Below, in pieces: positions 9,836-18,185 of a stretch of 64,000 bases of DNA. The translations under genes were made by a program, and so were the position numbers. Source of the DNA: Rhizobium albus (GTDB lineage Bacteria; Pseudomonadota; Alphaproteobacteria; Rhizobiales; Rhizobiaceae); assembly GCA_030160035.1 (NCBI GenBank), contig BSNO01000004.1, forward strand, positions 682,001 to 746,000, in the 5' to 3' direction. Positions within the stretch are counted from its first letter, which is position 1; each line of letters opens with the position of its first letter. Under the pieces are notes generated by a model, which had not been told where the DNA came from, did no database searches, and was given only the letters and a program-made list of their open reading frames with translations.

Positions 9836-10836
9836 CGCTTACACGCTGCGGCCTGCTCCTATCCGTCACGCTGTTCGCCGCCGGTTGTGCACGCGCTGAG
9901 GATGCCGAGAGCGATGCGCCGATCGCGATCAATGCCCAGGTCATCGAGAATTTCCGCATCGGATCCGACGAAACCCGGTTCGGCGCGTTCGAATTTCGCG
10001 GCGGGCTTGAGTTCTCGTCGGCAGGCGGCGTGGTCGGCGGCATGTCCGCGATCCGCTATGACGGCAGTGCCGATGCCTTCATTGGCGTGATGGACACCGG
10101 TAACTGGTACAGCGGCCGCATTCTGCGCGACGAAAGCGGCCGCATGCGCGGGCTTACCGATTTCCGCATGGCACCGATCCTCAGCGACGCCGGCGTGCCT
10201 CATGAGCGCAAATCACAGGCCGATGCGGAGGGGCTGGCGCTTGATCAGGACCGTCTGATCGTCGGTTTCGAGCACAATCATCGCGTCGAAATCTTCGATC
10301 GCTCGATCTTTCCGCCGGGAGCGCCCTCAGGCGTGCTGTCGATGATCATGCCGCGCGCCGAGCTTCGCCGCAATGCCGGCATCGAAACGGTGATGGTCGC
10401 GCCGGAGGAAGGGCCGCTTGGCGGCGCGCCTGTGCTGGTCAGCGAGCGCAGTCTCAATGCGGACGGCGACATCTACGCAGCGGTTCTCTCGGGCCCGCAG
10501 GAGGGCGTCTTCTTCGTCAAGCGGCACCCGCCCTTCGACGTTACGGACGGCGCGTTCCTGCCGGATGGCGACATTCTCCTCTTGGAGCGCCGCTTTTCGC
10601 TGAGCGAAGGCATCGGCATGCGCATCCGCCGGATCGCGGCGGCCGACATCCGCCGCGGTGCCGTCGTCGATGGCAATGTGATGCTCGACGCGAATTTCGG
10701 CGACCAGATCGACAATATGGAAGGGCTCGACATAATCGAGCATGCGGATGGGCGGATCAGCGTCATCCTCGTTTCGGATGACAACCACCTGTTCCTTCAG
10801 CGCAACCTGTTGCTGGAATTCGATCTGGTCGAGTGA
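9832..10836 (+). CDS. Secreted esterase-like activity of phytase family protein
   Basis: A 334-residue exported protein of the phytase-like esterase family, recognised from [26 protein letters not shown], the DAEGLALD segment, the LLERRFS region and MEGLDI near the C-terminus. This is a beta-propeller-type fold; substrate unknown. The N-terminal segment ends in AAGC, so it may be a lipoprotein. The start is a TTG whose last bases overlap the cobT stop (TTGA), favouring translational coupling. The stop abuts that of the convergent transporter gene with no gap. Confidence 0.8.
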   Translation: MTLTRCGLLLSVTLFAAGCARAEDAESDAPIAINAQVIENFRIGSDETRFGAFEFRGGLEFSSAGGVVGGMSAIRYDGSADAFIGVMDTGNWYSGRILRDESGRMRGLTDFRMAPILSDAGVPHERKSQADAEGLALDQDRLIVGFEHNHRVEIFDRSIFPPGAPSGVLSMIMPRAELRRNAGIETVMVAPEEGPLGGAPVLVSERSLNADGDIYAAVLSGPQEGVFFVKRHPPFDVTDGAFLPDGDILLLERRFSLSEGIGMRIRRIAAADIRRGAVVDGNVMLDANFGDQIDNMEGLDIIEHADGRISVILVSDDNHLFLQRNLLLEFDLVE

Positions 10837-11472
10837 TCAGGCCGGCCGGGGCTGGCCATCGTTGCGCATGAGCGCGAGCAGCGCACCGTAGGGCGCAAGC
10901 ATCACCATCGACACGACAAGCTTCACGCCGAGGTCTCCAAGCGCCCAGGAGAGCCAGCGCGGCGCTTCCAGGGCAATGAGCCCGAGCAGCGGCGCGGATG
11001 CGATCGCGAAATCGTCATTGGCGCCGAGAAAGCCGAACAGGGGCGCAAAGGCGAGAGAGAAGAAGATGATCGTGTCGATCACCGAACCGATGATGCTGGA
11101 GATCAGTGGCGCCTTCCACCACGCGGCGCGGCGCAAGCGGTCGAAGATCGACACGTCGAGCATTTGGGCCACCAGGAAGGCCGAGCCGGAGGCAATGGCA
11201 ATGCGCGGCGTGGCGAGCCAGATCGACAGAACAACCGCAACGGCGAAGCCCACGAGAACTACGCGGCGAGCAGCCTGCGGCCCGTAGCGTCGGTTCGTAA
11301 GGTCGGTGACCAGAAAGGCTACAGGGTAGGTGAAAGCGCCCCAGGTCAGAAGGTCGGCGAGATCGAAGCCGCCAATGGTCGCCTGGACCGGAAACTGAAC
11401 GAGGAAGTTCGATGCCGCGACGACGAGCGCCATGGCCGCAATGAATGGTGCGTGCTGCTTCAGAGCCTGCAT
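10837..11472 (-). CDS. VUT family queuosine-precursor transporter (YhhQ type)
   Basis: A 211-residue integral membrane protein with about six hydrophobic segments. Family features include the FPVQATIGGFDLADLLTWGAFTYPVAFLVTDLTNRRYG segment (seen at residues 28-65) and FLVAQMLDVSIFDRLRR. YhhQ-like proteins import queuosine precursors such as preQ0 or preQ1. It lies downstream of rpmB on the minus strand, separated by a probable terminator. The leader shows nothing matching a preQ1 riboswitch. A queuosine-linked gene, gluQ, lies 35 kb away in this window. Confidence 0.85.
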   Translation of the reverse strand: MQALKQHAPFIAAMALVVAASNFLVQFPVQATIGGFDLADLLTWGAFTYPVAFLVTDLTNRRYGPQAARRVVLVGFAVAVVLSIWLATPRIAIASGSAFLVAQMLDVSIFDRLRRAAWWKAPLISSIIGSVIDTIIFFSLAFAPLFGFLGANDDFAIASAPLLGLIALEAPRWLSWALGDLGVKLVVSMVMLAPYGALLALMRNDGQPRPA

Positions 11473-11500
11473 TTTTTTATCCTGGGTGATGCCACCAGTT

Positions 11501-11536
11501 GAAATGAAAGGGCGCCGCCGAAGGATCGCCGCGCCC
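11501..11536 (-). terminator. Probable intrinsic terminator of rpmB
   Basis: Reading on the minus strand, a GC-rich inverted repeat (outer arms GGGCGC / GCGCCC, 11510-11536) is followed by TTTCATTTC. It lies 20 bp after the rpmB stop and before the transporter gene. The T-run is interrupted, so strength is uncertain. Confidence 0.55.
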
Positions 11537-11556
11537 TGATGTCAAAGCTCGAAAGC

Positions 11557-11856
11557 TTAGGCCGCGACGGCTTCGCCGGTGTTCTTCTTGGCGATCTGAC
11601 GCTTCAGCAGACGGGCGCGCATGGACAGCTCGCCATCCTTCGCCTTCAGCAGGAAAGCGTCGAGGCCGCCACGGTGCTCGACCGAACGCAGCGCATGCGC
11701 GGAAACGCGCAGACGGTAGCTCTGGCCAAGCGCGTCGGAAATCAGCGTGACGTTGCAGAGGTTGGGCAGAAAGCGGCGGCGCGTCTTGTTGTTCGCGTGG
11801 CTCACATTGTTGCCCGACTGGACGGCCTTGCCGGTCAATTCGCAACTGCGGGACAT
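11557..11856 (-). CDS. rpmB: 50S ribosomal protein L28
   Basis: A 99-residue ribosomal protein, typical of the longer alphaproteobacterial L28. It opens with [20 protein letters not shown], has the [13 protein letters not shown] motif, and ends in an alpha-type extension. It lacks the Cys pairs of zinc-binding L28 forms. It is transcribed away from DUF3108 and has a good promoter candidate at 11972-12000 and a probable terminator after it, so it is likely monocistronic. Confidence 0.97.
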   Translation of the reverse strand: MSRSCELTGKAVQSGNNVSHANNKTRRRFLPNLCNVTLISDALGQSYRLRVSAHALRSVEHRGGLDAFLLKAKDGELSMRARLLKRQIAKKNTGEAVAA

Positions 11857-11971
11857 GGGTGCACCTTCATTCTTAATCGGTCTGAGTTCGTCATCGGGCC
11901 TTCAAAGCAAATGCGTTACCGGATCGCATATCCGGCCGCACGTCGCCGCCCGTTATCGGAAAAGTCGCGGT

Positions 11972-12000
11972 TCTATAGTCAGCGAGCGCGCCGCCGTCAA
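11972..12000 (-). promoter_or_regulatory. Candidate sigma-70 promoter of rpmB
   Basis: On the minus strand TTGACG (11995-12000) and TATAGA (11972-11977) are separated by exactly 17 bases. This fits the housekeeping promoter pattern and lies about 115 bp upstream of the rpmB start, leaving a leader of roughly 110 bases that could carry autogenous control. The match is by eye; no start site is known. Confidence 0.5.
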
Positions 12001-12125
12001 GCGAAACGGGCGAATTGAGTGGCACATCGCACGCTTTCCGGAGACCCGCCCCAGACTTGCCCGTCCACGCCCACAAAATCATCGCTATTTGCACGCTATG
12101 AATGGACCGAGAAAGACTTGAGCAC

Positions 12126-12131
12126 AAGGAG
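12126..12131 (+). promoter_or_regulatory. Ribosome-binding site deciding a TTG start (DUF3108 gene)
   Basis: AAGGAG lies eight bases before the TTG at 12140. No ATG with comparable spacing precedes a plausible signal peptide, so this site supports the TTG as the real initiation codon. Confidence 0.6.
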
Positions 12132-12139
12132 CAAAAGCC

Positions 12140-12931
12140 TTGAAAAGCTGTCATGTCGCCATCGCACCGTGCGCGATCGCAACCATCCTGCTCGGCGCGA
12201 ACGTTGCCGCTGCCGAGCCGTCCACCCACCGGGCCGATTATCGCGTCGCCTATATCGGTCTATCAGTGGCGCGCGCCACCTTCACCACCGTCTTCGATGG
12301 TGAACGTTTTACCGTCGCCGGTGAAATGCAGTCGGCGGGCGTCGCCAATATCGTGGGCCGCACCACGGGCTCGACGACCGTTTCCGGCGTGAAGGCAAAT
12401 GATCGCATGCAGGCAGAGCGGTACGTGGTTGCCTATTCTTCCGGCAACGACGAGCAGCGCATGGAGGTCGATTTCGACAACGGGTCGGTCACCTCTGCAA
12501 TCCTGACGCCTGAAAAGAAGCGCACGCGTGATGATTGGGTGCCGGTACCGGAAAGCGACATGCGGGCCGTGCTCGACCCGATCGCAGGCGTCATGATTCC
12601 TGAAGGCAGCAATGTCTGTGATCGCACACTGCCGATCTTCGACGGGGAAACGCGTTACGACATCCATTTGAATGAAGCCGGTACGCAGCCTTTCCAGGCG
12701 GAGGGCTACGATGGAACGCCTTTCACCGCGGAGGCGATCGTCTGCACCGCCCGCGCCGAACCGAAATCGGGCTACCACGCCCGGAACAGTTCCATCCAGT
12801 ACATGCGCGAGATGAATGTCGAAGTCTGGTTCGCCCACAACGAACAGGCAGGCATCTACGCGCCTGTCTATGCGCGCGTGCCGACGAAGCTCGGTCCCGT
12901 GACGATCACTGCGACCCATTTCGGTTCTTGA
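12140..12931 (+). CDS. DUF3108 domain exported protein
   Basis: A 263-residue protein with a signal peptide (hydrophobic stretch about residues 7-25, cleavage plausible after AAAA) and a DUF3108 domain over most of the mature part (HRADYRVAYIGLSVARATFTT, then DPIAGVMIP, then GYHARNSSIQYMREM near the C-terminus). Function is not established; the fold is lipocalin-like and periplasmic. The TTG start is backed by AAGGAG with eight-base spacing. It diverges from rpmB, as in many Hyphomicrobiales. Confidence 0.82.
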   Translation: MKSCHVAIAPCAIATILLGANVAAAEPSTHRADYRVAYIGLSVARATFTTVFDGERFTVAGEMQSAGVANIVGRTTGSTTVSGVKANDRMQAERYVVAYSSGNDEQRMEVDFDNGSVTSAILTPEKKRTRDDWVPVPESDMRAVLDPIAGVMIPEGSNVCDRTLPIFDGETRYDIHLNEAGTQPFQAEGYDGTPFTAEAIVCTARAEPKSGYHARNSSIQYMREMNVEVWFAHNEQAGIYAPVYARVPTKLGPVTITATHFGS

Positions 12932-13000
12932 CCGGTCGCGCGCTTGCCCGATAACGCTTGAGCCATCGGCCCACCGAGAGCGGGCCTCGGGGGCGGACGG

Positions 13001-13882
13001 GTGAAGGCACAAGCGACGGCGATCGGATTTTCGGCGATCCTCATGTGGTCGCTGCTGGCACTCTTCACCGCGGCATCCGGCGCCGTGCCGCCTTTTCAGC
13101 TTTCAGCGATCTGTTTCGCGATCGGCGGCCTGATCGGCCTCGTCTTCCTCATCCGCGATCCAAAGCGGTGGCAGGCCTTCAGGCAGCCATGGCCCGTCTG
13201 GGCGCTCGGGATCGGCGGTCTGTTCGGCTATCACTTCCTCTATTTCACGGCCTTGAGAAACGCCCCGGCGGTCGAAGCCGGCCTGATCGCCTATCTCTGG
13301 CCGCTCCTCATCGTCGTCGGCTCGGCGATGCTGCCCGGCGAGCGCTTGGGCTGGCATCATCTGGCGGGCTGCGCGGCCGGTCTTGCCGGCACCGTATTGA
13401 TCATCTCAAGACAGGGCATCGCTTTCGAAGGTGGCTATCTCTTCGGCTACGCCATGGCGTTTCTGTGCGCCTTCACCTGGTCGGCCTATTCGCTTCTGTC
13501 GCGCCGCTTCGGGGTGGTGCCGACGGATGTGGTGACGGGGTTCTGCCTTGCGACTGCAGCCCTGTCCCTCATCTGCCACCTCGGCCTGGAGGAGACAGTG
13601 TGGCCGCAGACGACGCTGCAATGGCTGGCAGTCGTCGGCCTCGGGCTGATGCCGGTCGGCGGCGCGTTCTATGTGTGGGACTACGGCGTGAAGCACGGCG
13701 ACATCCAGGTGCTCGGTGCTTCGAGCTACGCCGCACCGCTCCTGTCGACGCTGATCCTGATTGCGGCCGGCTTCGGCGAATTGACCTGGCGCATCGGGAT
13801 CGCCTGCCTGCTCATCACCGGCGGCGCGGCGCTTGCCGCAAAGGACCTGATCGTCCGCAAACGCCCGGCCTCAACCGCCTGA
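13001..13882 (+). CDS. EamA/DMT-family transporter
   Basis: A 293-residue inner-membrane protein with about ten transmembrane helices arranged as two EamA repeats, typical of the drug/metabolite transporter superfamily. It resembles the YddG-like branch, whose characterised member exports aromatic amino acids; the substrate here is unknown. The start is a GTG at 13001 in a GGGCGGACGG context. Its last 12 bases overlap the end of the convergent cupin gene. Confidence 0.82.
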   Translation: MKAQATAIGFSAILMWSLLALFTAASGAVPPFQLSAICFAIGGLIGLVFLIRDPKRWQAFRQPWPVWALGIGGLFGYHFLYFTALRNAPAVEAGLIAYLWPLLIVVGSAMLPGERLGWHHLAGCAAGLAGTVLIISRQGIAFEGGYLFGYAMAFLCAFTWSAYSLLSRRFGVVPTDVVTGFCLATAALSLICHLGLEETVWPQTTLQWLAVVGLGLMPVGGAFYVWDYGVKHGDIQVLGASSYAAPLLSTLILIAAGFGELTWRIGIACLLITGGAALAAKDLIVRKRPASTA

Positions 13883-14353
13883 TGAGGGCCGCGGCGTCGG
13901 CCGCCAGTTGGGTTCTGCCATCTCGAATTGGTCGAACACGAAGCCTGGTGCCACCGTGCAGCCGACAAGCGTGTATTCGCCAAGCGAACACGCCGTCTGC
14001 CACCAGCCTGCCGGCACGACGATCTGCGGGCGCTGCCCCATCAGGATGTCCGGACCGAGCCGATGGCTTTCGGCGTCGTGGCCATTGGGCGAGAGCGTGA
14101 TGGAGAGCGGCGCGCCGGCATAGAAGTGCCAGACCTCGGCGGCATCCTTGACCCGGTGCCATTCGGAACAGTCGCCTGCTTCGAGCAGATAGTAGATGGC
14201 GGTCGAATGGCCCCGCTCGCCGGGAGCGCCATCGCGAAACGTTTCCGAATACCAGCCGCCTTCGGGATGACGCTTCAGCGCAAGCGCCTCGATGATCTGG
14301 CGCGCGGTGGCGGGGTAAGGCGTTTCCACCGCATCGAAATCCTGGCCGAACAT
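13871..14353 (-). CDS. Cupin_5 (DUF985) domain protein
   Basis: A 160-residue single-domain cupin of the DUF985 type. Recognisable segments are HPEGGWYSETFRD, STAIYYLLEAGDCSEWHRV, AEVWHFYAGAPL and VPAGWWQTA, the standard order in this family. The family resembles epimerases or isomerases by fold, but no reaction is established. Its ATG shares one base with the gloB stop (TGATG), so it is coupled to gloB. The 3' end overlaps the convergent transporter gene by 12 bases. Confidence 0.85.
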   Translation of the reverse strand: MFGQDFDAVETPYPATARQIIEALALKRHPEGGWYSETFRDGAPGERGHSTAIYYLLEAGDCSEWHRVKDAAEVWHFYAGAPLSITLSPNGHDAESHRLGPDILMGQRPQIVVPAGWWQTACSLGEYTLVGCTVAPGFVFDQFEMAEPNWRPTPRPSSGG

Positions 14354-15123
14354 CAGAAGCGGTCTTTCCGGCGCCGGATTTCGGCAAAGACTTCCGTATC
14401 GCTGGCAGTGTCCATGCCGAGCGTGCGGCGGATGCCGGGATCCTGCGGTCTGAGGAAGGGGTTCGTCGCCTTCTCACGACCGATGGTGGTCGGCGCCGTC
14501 GGCTTGCCCTCCGCGCGAAGCGCCTCGATCTCTTTCAGGCGATCCGTCAGTTCGGCATTGTCAGGATCGACGGTAACGGCAAAGCGCGCGTTGGAGAGCG
14601 TGTATTCGTGCCCGCAATAAACCGCGGTGTCGTCGGGCAGCTCCATGAGCTTTTGCAGTGAGGCCCACATATCCGCCGGGCTTCCTTCGAACAGACGCCC
14701 ACAGCCAAGCACGAACAGCGTGTCGGCGGCAAAGAGCAGCCTGTCCTCGGGGAAGTGGTAGCAGACATGGCCCATCGTGTGGCCGGGTGTGGCGATGACG
14801 TCGACGGGGCGTCCCGCAAAGGTGATCCGGTCACCATCCGTCACGCTCTGGTCGATGCCCGGGATGCGGTCCGCTTCGGCCTCGGGGCCGATGATCGTCG
14901 GACCGAACCGCTGTTTGAGATTGATGTTGCCTTCGACATGGTCGGCGTGGCGGTGGGTCGTCAGGATATGCGTCAGCGCCCAGCCATGCTCGTTCAGCTT
15001 GATGCGGATCGGCTCTTCTTCCGGCGCATCGATCGAGGCGGTCTCGCCGCTTTCGGGATCGTGGACGAGAACCGCGAAATTATCGTCGCGGCTCATGAAC
15101 TGGTCGATGATCAAGTGCGCCAT
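14353..15123 (-). CDS. gloB: Hydroxyacylglutathione hydrolase (glyoxalase II)
   Basis: Hydrolyses S-lactoylglutathione to lactate and glutathione, the second step of methylglyoxal detoxification. The 256-residue protein has the metallo-beta-lactamase motif THRHADH, the downstream ligands in TPGHTMGH and LFAADTLF, and the C-terminal glutathione-binding helices with [14 protein letters not shown]. It is coupled to the cupin gene. In rhizobia this pair usually sits beside the methyltransferase seen at 15878; here a VOC gene lies between them. Confidence 0.95.
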   Translation of the reverse strand: MAHLIIDQFMSRDDNFAVLVHDPESGETASIDAPEEEPIRIKLNEHGWALTHILTTHRHADHVEGNINLKQRFGPTIIGPEAEADRIPGIDQSVTDGDRITFAGRPVDVIATPGHTMGHVCYHFPEDRLLFAADTLFVLGCGRLFEGSPADMWASLQKLMELPDDTAVYCGHEYTLSNARFAVTVDPDNAELTDRLKEIEALRAEGKPTAPTTIGREKATNPFLRPQDPGIRRTLGMDTASDTEVFAEIRRRKDRF

Positions 15124-15234
15124 GGGCCGTCTGTCCTCGCTTTGCCTGCCGTGAGACCCAATGTGACCATCGGGCCCGCCGGTTCAAGAGGGACAATCAG
15201 CCGGTAAGGCAGCGCCGGATCCGTTCGCCGCGCG

Positions 15235-15669
15235 TCAGGCCGCGATCGCGGACTTGCTCGGCTTCATCTCCAGCGCCTGGTAGATGTTCCAGAGATGACC
15301 GAACGGGTCGATGATCGAGCTGGCAATTCCGCCGTGGCTGGAAAGCGTCGGCCGCACCCGCACCGTGGCGCCGGCGATCTCCGCCTTCTCGGTCACGGCC
15401 GGCACGTTATCAACGGCCAGCGCCATCAGGCAGGTCGAGGTGCCGACGAAATCGGGCGATTTCGGTCCGCTTGGAATCTCATCGGCATCGCGACGGGGAT
15501 TTGCGCCGGAAACGCCGAACATCTGCTCGCCGATGCGAAGCTCGAAGGAAAAGGGCGTGCCGCTGCGCAGCCGATGAACATGAATGATGGAAGCACCGAA
15601 GGCGCGGACATAGAACGCAGCCGCAATGTCTTCTTCGCCGTGTTTCACGATGAGGATCGGCTTGATCAT
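15235..15669 (-). CDS. VOC-fold (glyoxalase/bleomycin-resistance-like) protein
   Basis: A 144-residue vicinal-oxygen-chelate protein, closest in style to PhnB-like members (MIKPILIVKHGEEDIAAAF, then FSFELRIGEQMFGV, then SSIIDPFGHLWNIY). The DPFGH(L)W ending is typical of the fold's second half. The role is unknown: members include dioxygenases, isomerases and resistance proteins. It lies 111 bp upstream of gloB on the same strand, but no functional link to glyoxal metabolism should be assumed from the fold alone. Confidence 0.75.
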   Translation of the reverse strand: MIKPILIVKHGEEDIAAAFYVRAFGASIIHVHRLRSGTPFSFELRIGEQMFGVSGANPRRDADEIPSGPKSPDFVGTSTCLMALAVDNVPAVTEKAEIAGATVRVRPTLSSHGGIASSIIDPFGHLWNIYQALEMKPSKSAIAA

Positions 15670-15877
15670 GAGTGCGGGCTCCTTGGCCTCTGTTGATTCG
15701 TTGGTGTTCCCTTCACGGACGGTGATGAGCGCTCATTCGGCCGAAATGTGGCCGGGACCGTGGTAAAGGCGAGGCCAGTTGAAGGCAGAGGCCGCCTTAC
15801 AGATTGACGAAAGATCATTGGGGGACGCTCGTACCCCGGCATTTCGCATGTAACACCGATACGCTAGGCTCGATCGC

Positions 15878-16669
15878 ATGAACGTCGATATCGTGGATCT
15901 GCGCCAGTTCTATCATTCTCGCCTGGGGCTGGCGGCCGAGCAGGCGATCGGCATGGCGTTGTCAGCGATCTGGCAGCCGATCGCCAATGAGCGCCTGATG
16001 GGGCTCGGCTATGCACTGCCCTATCTCGACCGCTTTCGAACCGACACAGAACGCAGTTTCGCGTTCATGACGGCCGGGCAGGGAGCCGTCAGCTGGCCGG
16101 CGGGCGAGCCGTCTTCTGCCGCTCTGGTATTTGACGAGGAACTGCCGCTGCCGGATGCTGCGCTTGACCGGATCCTCATGGTCCACTCGCTTGAATTCGC
16201 TGAAAACCCCCGCGAAACGCTAAAGGAGATGTGGCGCGTTTTGGCGCCCGCCGGCCGGCTGGTCATCGTGGTGCCAAACCGCCGGGGCATCTGGGCTCGC
16301 TTCGACAACACGCCCTTCGGTGCGGGGAGACCCTATTCGCGCGGACAGCTGACGCGGCTTCTGCGCGAAACCAACTTCACCCCGGGCGCATCGGGCGAGG
16401 CGCTGTTCTTTCCACCGTCCAAGCGCCGCTCGATCCTTCGGCTGCGCAACCTCATGGAGCGGATCGGTCGCAAAGCGTGGCCCGTGTTCTCCGGCGTCAT
16501 CGTGGTGGAAGCCCAGAAGCGGCTCTACCAGGGCCTGCCAGTCACCACCCGCGCCTCCCGCCGCGTCTTCGTTCCAGTGCTCGCGCCACAGGGCATCCGC
16601 GCCGGCCGCATCGCGGACATCAAAGCCAAGATGCCGGCGACAGGGGAAGCCGTCGTTCTGGATCGATGA
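15878..16669 (+). CDS. Class I SAM-dependent methyltransferase (gloB-neighbour type)
   Basis: A 263-residue protein with a methyltransferase core. LPLPDAALDRILMVHSLEFAENP and MWRVLAPAGRLVIVVPNRRG cover motifs II-III, as in the Methyltransf_11 group. The N-terminal motif I is weakly conserved, replacing the usual GxGxG. Substrate unknown; methyltransferases of this type flank gloB in rhizobia. Its final 50 bases overlap, in the opposite orientation, the 3' end of the RES toxin gene. No terminator separates them. Confidence 0.78.
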   Translation: MNVDIVDLRQFYHSRLGLAAEQAIGMALSAIWQPIANERLMGLGYALPYLDRFRTDTERSFAFMTAGQGAVSWPAGEPSSAALVFDEELPLPDAALDRILMVHSLEFAENPRETLKEMWRVLAPAGRLVIVVPNRRGIWARFDNTPFGAGRPYSRGQLTRLLRETNFTPGASGEALFFPPSKRRSILRLRNLMERIGRKAWPVFSGVIVVEAQKRLYQGLPVTTRASRRVFVPVLAPQGIRAGRIADIKAKMPATGEAVVLDR

Positions 16670-17144
16670 CTTCCAGTTTGGCTGGTCCGGTTTCGTTCCA
16701 GGCCCAGAGTGCCATGCATCGGCCGCCGCGTGACATGAAGGATGGGTAGATCACGCCGTCGTACCCGGCCGCCAAAATAGCGCGCCTCACTGCATACGCA
16801 GTCGGCTCTTCGCCACGGTCAACGAGAGCGCGCCACTCCTCCTCGTGGATGTCGTGGGGAATGCCGAAGCGTTCGAGAACCGCTTCGTCGCTTAAATCGG
16901 CAATGGCTGCGTTGGAAAGGCGCAAAAGCGCTAACAGAGCGGGATGCTGCGTCAGGCCCTGATTGTACTCGGACCATGCTGTCGACAACTCGAGCGCAGC
17001 ATAGATTGTTGAAGCGCCGACAGGGTTCCATCGACCGCCGAAATGGCTAGCCCCGGCTCCGGAAAGCGGTGCATGGGCCCATCGTGGGACATAGGCTCGA
17101 AAGAGTTCGAAAGAATGTCGGGGTGGAACTGCCGCTTTAGGCAT
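16620..17144 (-). CDS. RES-domain toxin (NAD+-targeting)
   Basis: A 174-residue RES-family toxin, a family whose characterised members (MbcT, Res) degrade NAD+. Typical features are FRAYVPRWAHAPLSG, GGRWNPVG, IYAALELSTAWSE with the conserved Tyr and Glu, and YPSFMSRGGRCMALW with the conserved Ser. The ATG at 17144 is chosen over a longer open frame because it overlaps the antitoxin stop by eight bases and gives the usual length. Its 3' end overlaps the convergent methyltransferase gene by 50 bp. It appears intact. Confidence 0.88.
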   Translation of the reverse strand: MPKAAVPPRHSFELFRAYVPRWAHAPLSGAGASHFGGRWNPVGASTIYAALELSTAWSEYNQGLTQHPALLALLRLSNAAIADLSDEAVLERFGIPHDIHEEEWRALVDRGEEPTAYAVRRAILAAGYDGVIYPSFMSRGGRCMALWAWNETGPAKLEVIDPERRLPLSPASWL

Positions 17145-17502
17145 AGACGCCTGAACGCACCGCTTCCAGATAGGAGAGCACCTTGTCCGCTTTGCCTTCA
17201 GTTGCAAGATCGAATGCAGTCTTGCCACCCCAACCGGGGATTGGTTGATGCTTGAACCAGACGACTGCGCGCTCTTCGGATCCCGCCATTTCGGACGCCA
17301 TGGCGAGAATGCGGACCAGCGGGCTGAGGGCTTGGTCGACTTTCTTGGCTCCCGATTTTGCCGTCAGCGTGTTGCGGGCGACACCTGCCAGCTTCGCCAA
17401 CTCCGACAGGGTGACACCGAGGTGCTCCGCAACACGCCGCGCAGACAGAAAAGCGCCGTCGGCAAATGTCGCTGCATTGATATCGAGGGCCGCGTTGGAC
17501 AT
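17137..17502 (-). CDS. Xre/MbcA/ParS-type antitoxin (DUF2384)
   Basis: A 121-residue antitoxin. The N-terminal half is a helix-turn-helix (SARRVAEHLGVTLSELAKLAGVARN falls at about residues 20-45). The C-terminal half is the DUF2384 toxin-binding domain ending in WFKHQPIPGWGGKTAFDL and SYLEAVRSGVYA. An earlier ATG at 17532 would add ten residues, but it lies almost at the predicted transcription start and inside the inverted repeat. The gene precedes the RES toxin, the normal order for this class, and very probably neutralises it and represses the operon. Confidence 0.87.
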   Translation of the reverse strand: MSNAALDINAATFADGAFLSARRVAEHLGVTLSELAKLAGVARNTLTAKSGAKKVDQALSPLVRILAMASEMAGSEERAVVWFKHQPIPGWGGKTAFDLATEGKADKVLSYLEAVRSGVYA

Positions 17503-17519
17503 GACAATTCTTTGCGCCG

Positions 17520-17551
17520 TTTGAGCGATCATCGATCATATTAGGCTCAAA
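17520..17551 (-). promoter_or_regulatory. Candidate autoregulatory operator of the RES/Xre operon
   Basis: A perfect 7-bp inverted repeat (TTTGAGC / GCTCAAA) with an 18-base spacer flanks the predicted -10 box. Such placement fits binding by the Xre-like antitoxin to switch off its own promoter. The assignment is inference from position and symmetry. Confidence 0.45.
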
Positions 17552-17566
17552 CAATGCCCAATTCAA
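17538..17566 (-). promoter_or_regulatory. Candidate promoter of the RES/Xre operon
   Basis: On the minus strand TTGAAT (17561-17566) and TAATAT (17538-17543) are separated by exactly 17 bases. The -35 box begins four bases after the metW stop codon, so the operon has its own promoter squeezed directly behind metW. Transcription would begin close to 17531. Confidence 0.5.
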
Positions 17567-17570
17567 GCAG

Positions 17571-18185
17571 TCATCGCCTCAGCAGAAACACTGCCTGCTG
17601 GCCGAAGAGATTCCAGAGCGACCACGGCATGCTGACGGCGAGTTTCTGGCCGGCGCCGTTGAGGGCTTCGGCGCGGTCTATCGTGGCGCCGACTTCCTTT
17701 GTCAGGGAGACGAAGTCGCGCATCGTGCAGAAGTGGATGTTGGGCGTGTCGTACCAGGAATAAGGCAGGTCCCGCGTGACCGGCATGCGCCCTTTGAACA
17801 TGAGCGAAGCTCGAACCCGCCAATAGCCGAAGTTCGGAAAGGAGACGATCGCGTGGCGGCCGATGCGCAGCAATTCGTCGAGCACGATTTTCGGATTGTG
17901 CGTCGCCTGGATCGTCTGAGACAGGATCACGTAGTCGAAGCTCTGGTCCGGATAGTGCACGAGATCATGGTCGGCATCGCCCTGGATGACGGAGAGGCCA
18001 CGCGCCACACATTCGTTCACCCCGCGCTGCGAGAGCTCGATGCCGCGTCCGTCGATGTTGCGACGCTCCTGTAGGATTTCCAGCAGCGTGCCGTCGCCCG
18101 AGCCGATGTCGAGCACGCGCGCGCCGTCGGCGACGAGGCTGGCGATGACCTCGAAATCGATGCGGTTCGTGGAATTGACCGTCAT
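17571..18185 (-). CDS. metW: Methionine biosynthesis protein MetW
   Basis: A 204-residue methyltransferase-fold protein that accompanies MetX in proteobacteria. It has the SAM-type motif [15 protein letters not shown] near the N-terminus, [10 protein letters not shown], and the characteristic [20 protein letters not shown] segment in the second half. Its role is to support MetX activity in the acetylhomoserine route to methionine. The ATG overlaps the metX stop by four bases. The toxin-antitoxin promoter starts immediately after its stop. Confidence 0.95.
   Translation of the reverse strand: MTVNSTNRIDFEVIASLVADGARVLDIGSGDGTLLEILQERRNIDGRGIELSQRGVNECVARGLSVIQGDADHDLVHYPDQSFDYVILSQTIQATHNPKIVLDELLRIGRHAIVSFPNFGYWRVRASLMFKGRMPVTRDLPYSWYDTPNIHFCTMRDFVSLTKEVGATIDRAEALNGAGQKLAVSMPWSLWNLFGQQAVFLLRR

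Noticed and set aside
11473-11556. preQ1 riboswitch before the queuosine-precursor transporter
   Set aside because: The only structure is a GC-rich hairpin that fits the rpmB terminator; no preQ1-like loop.
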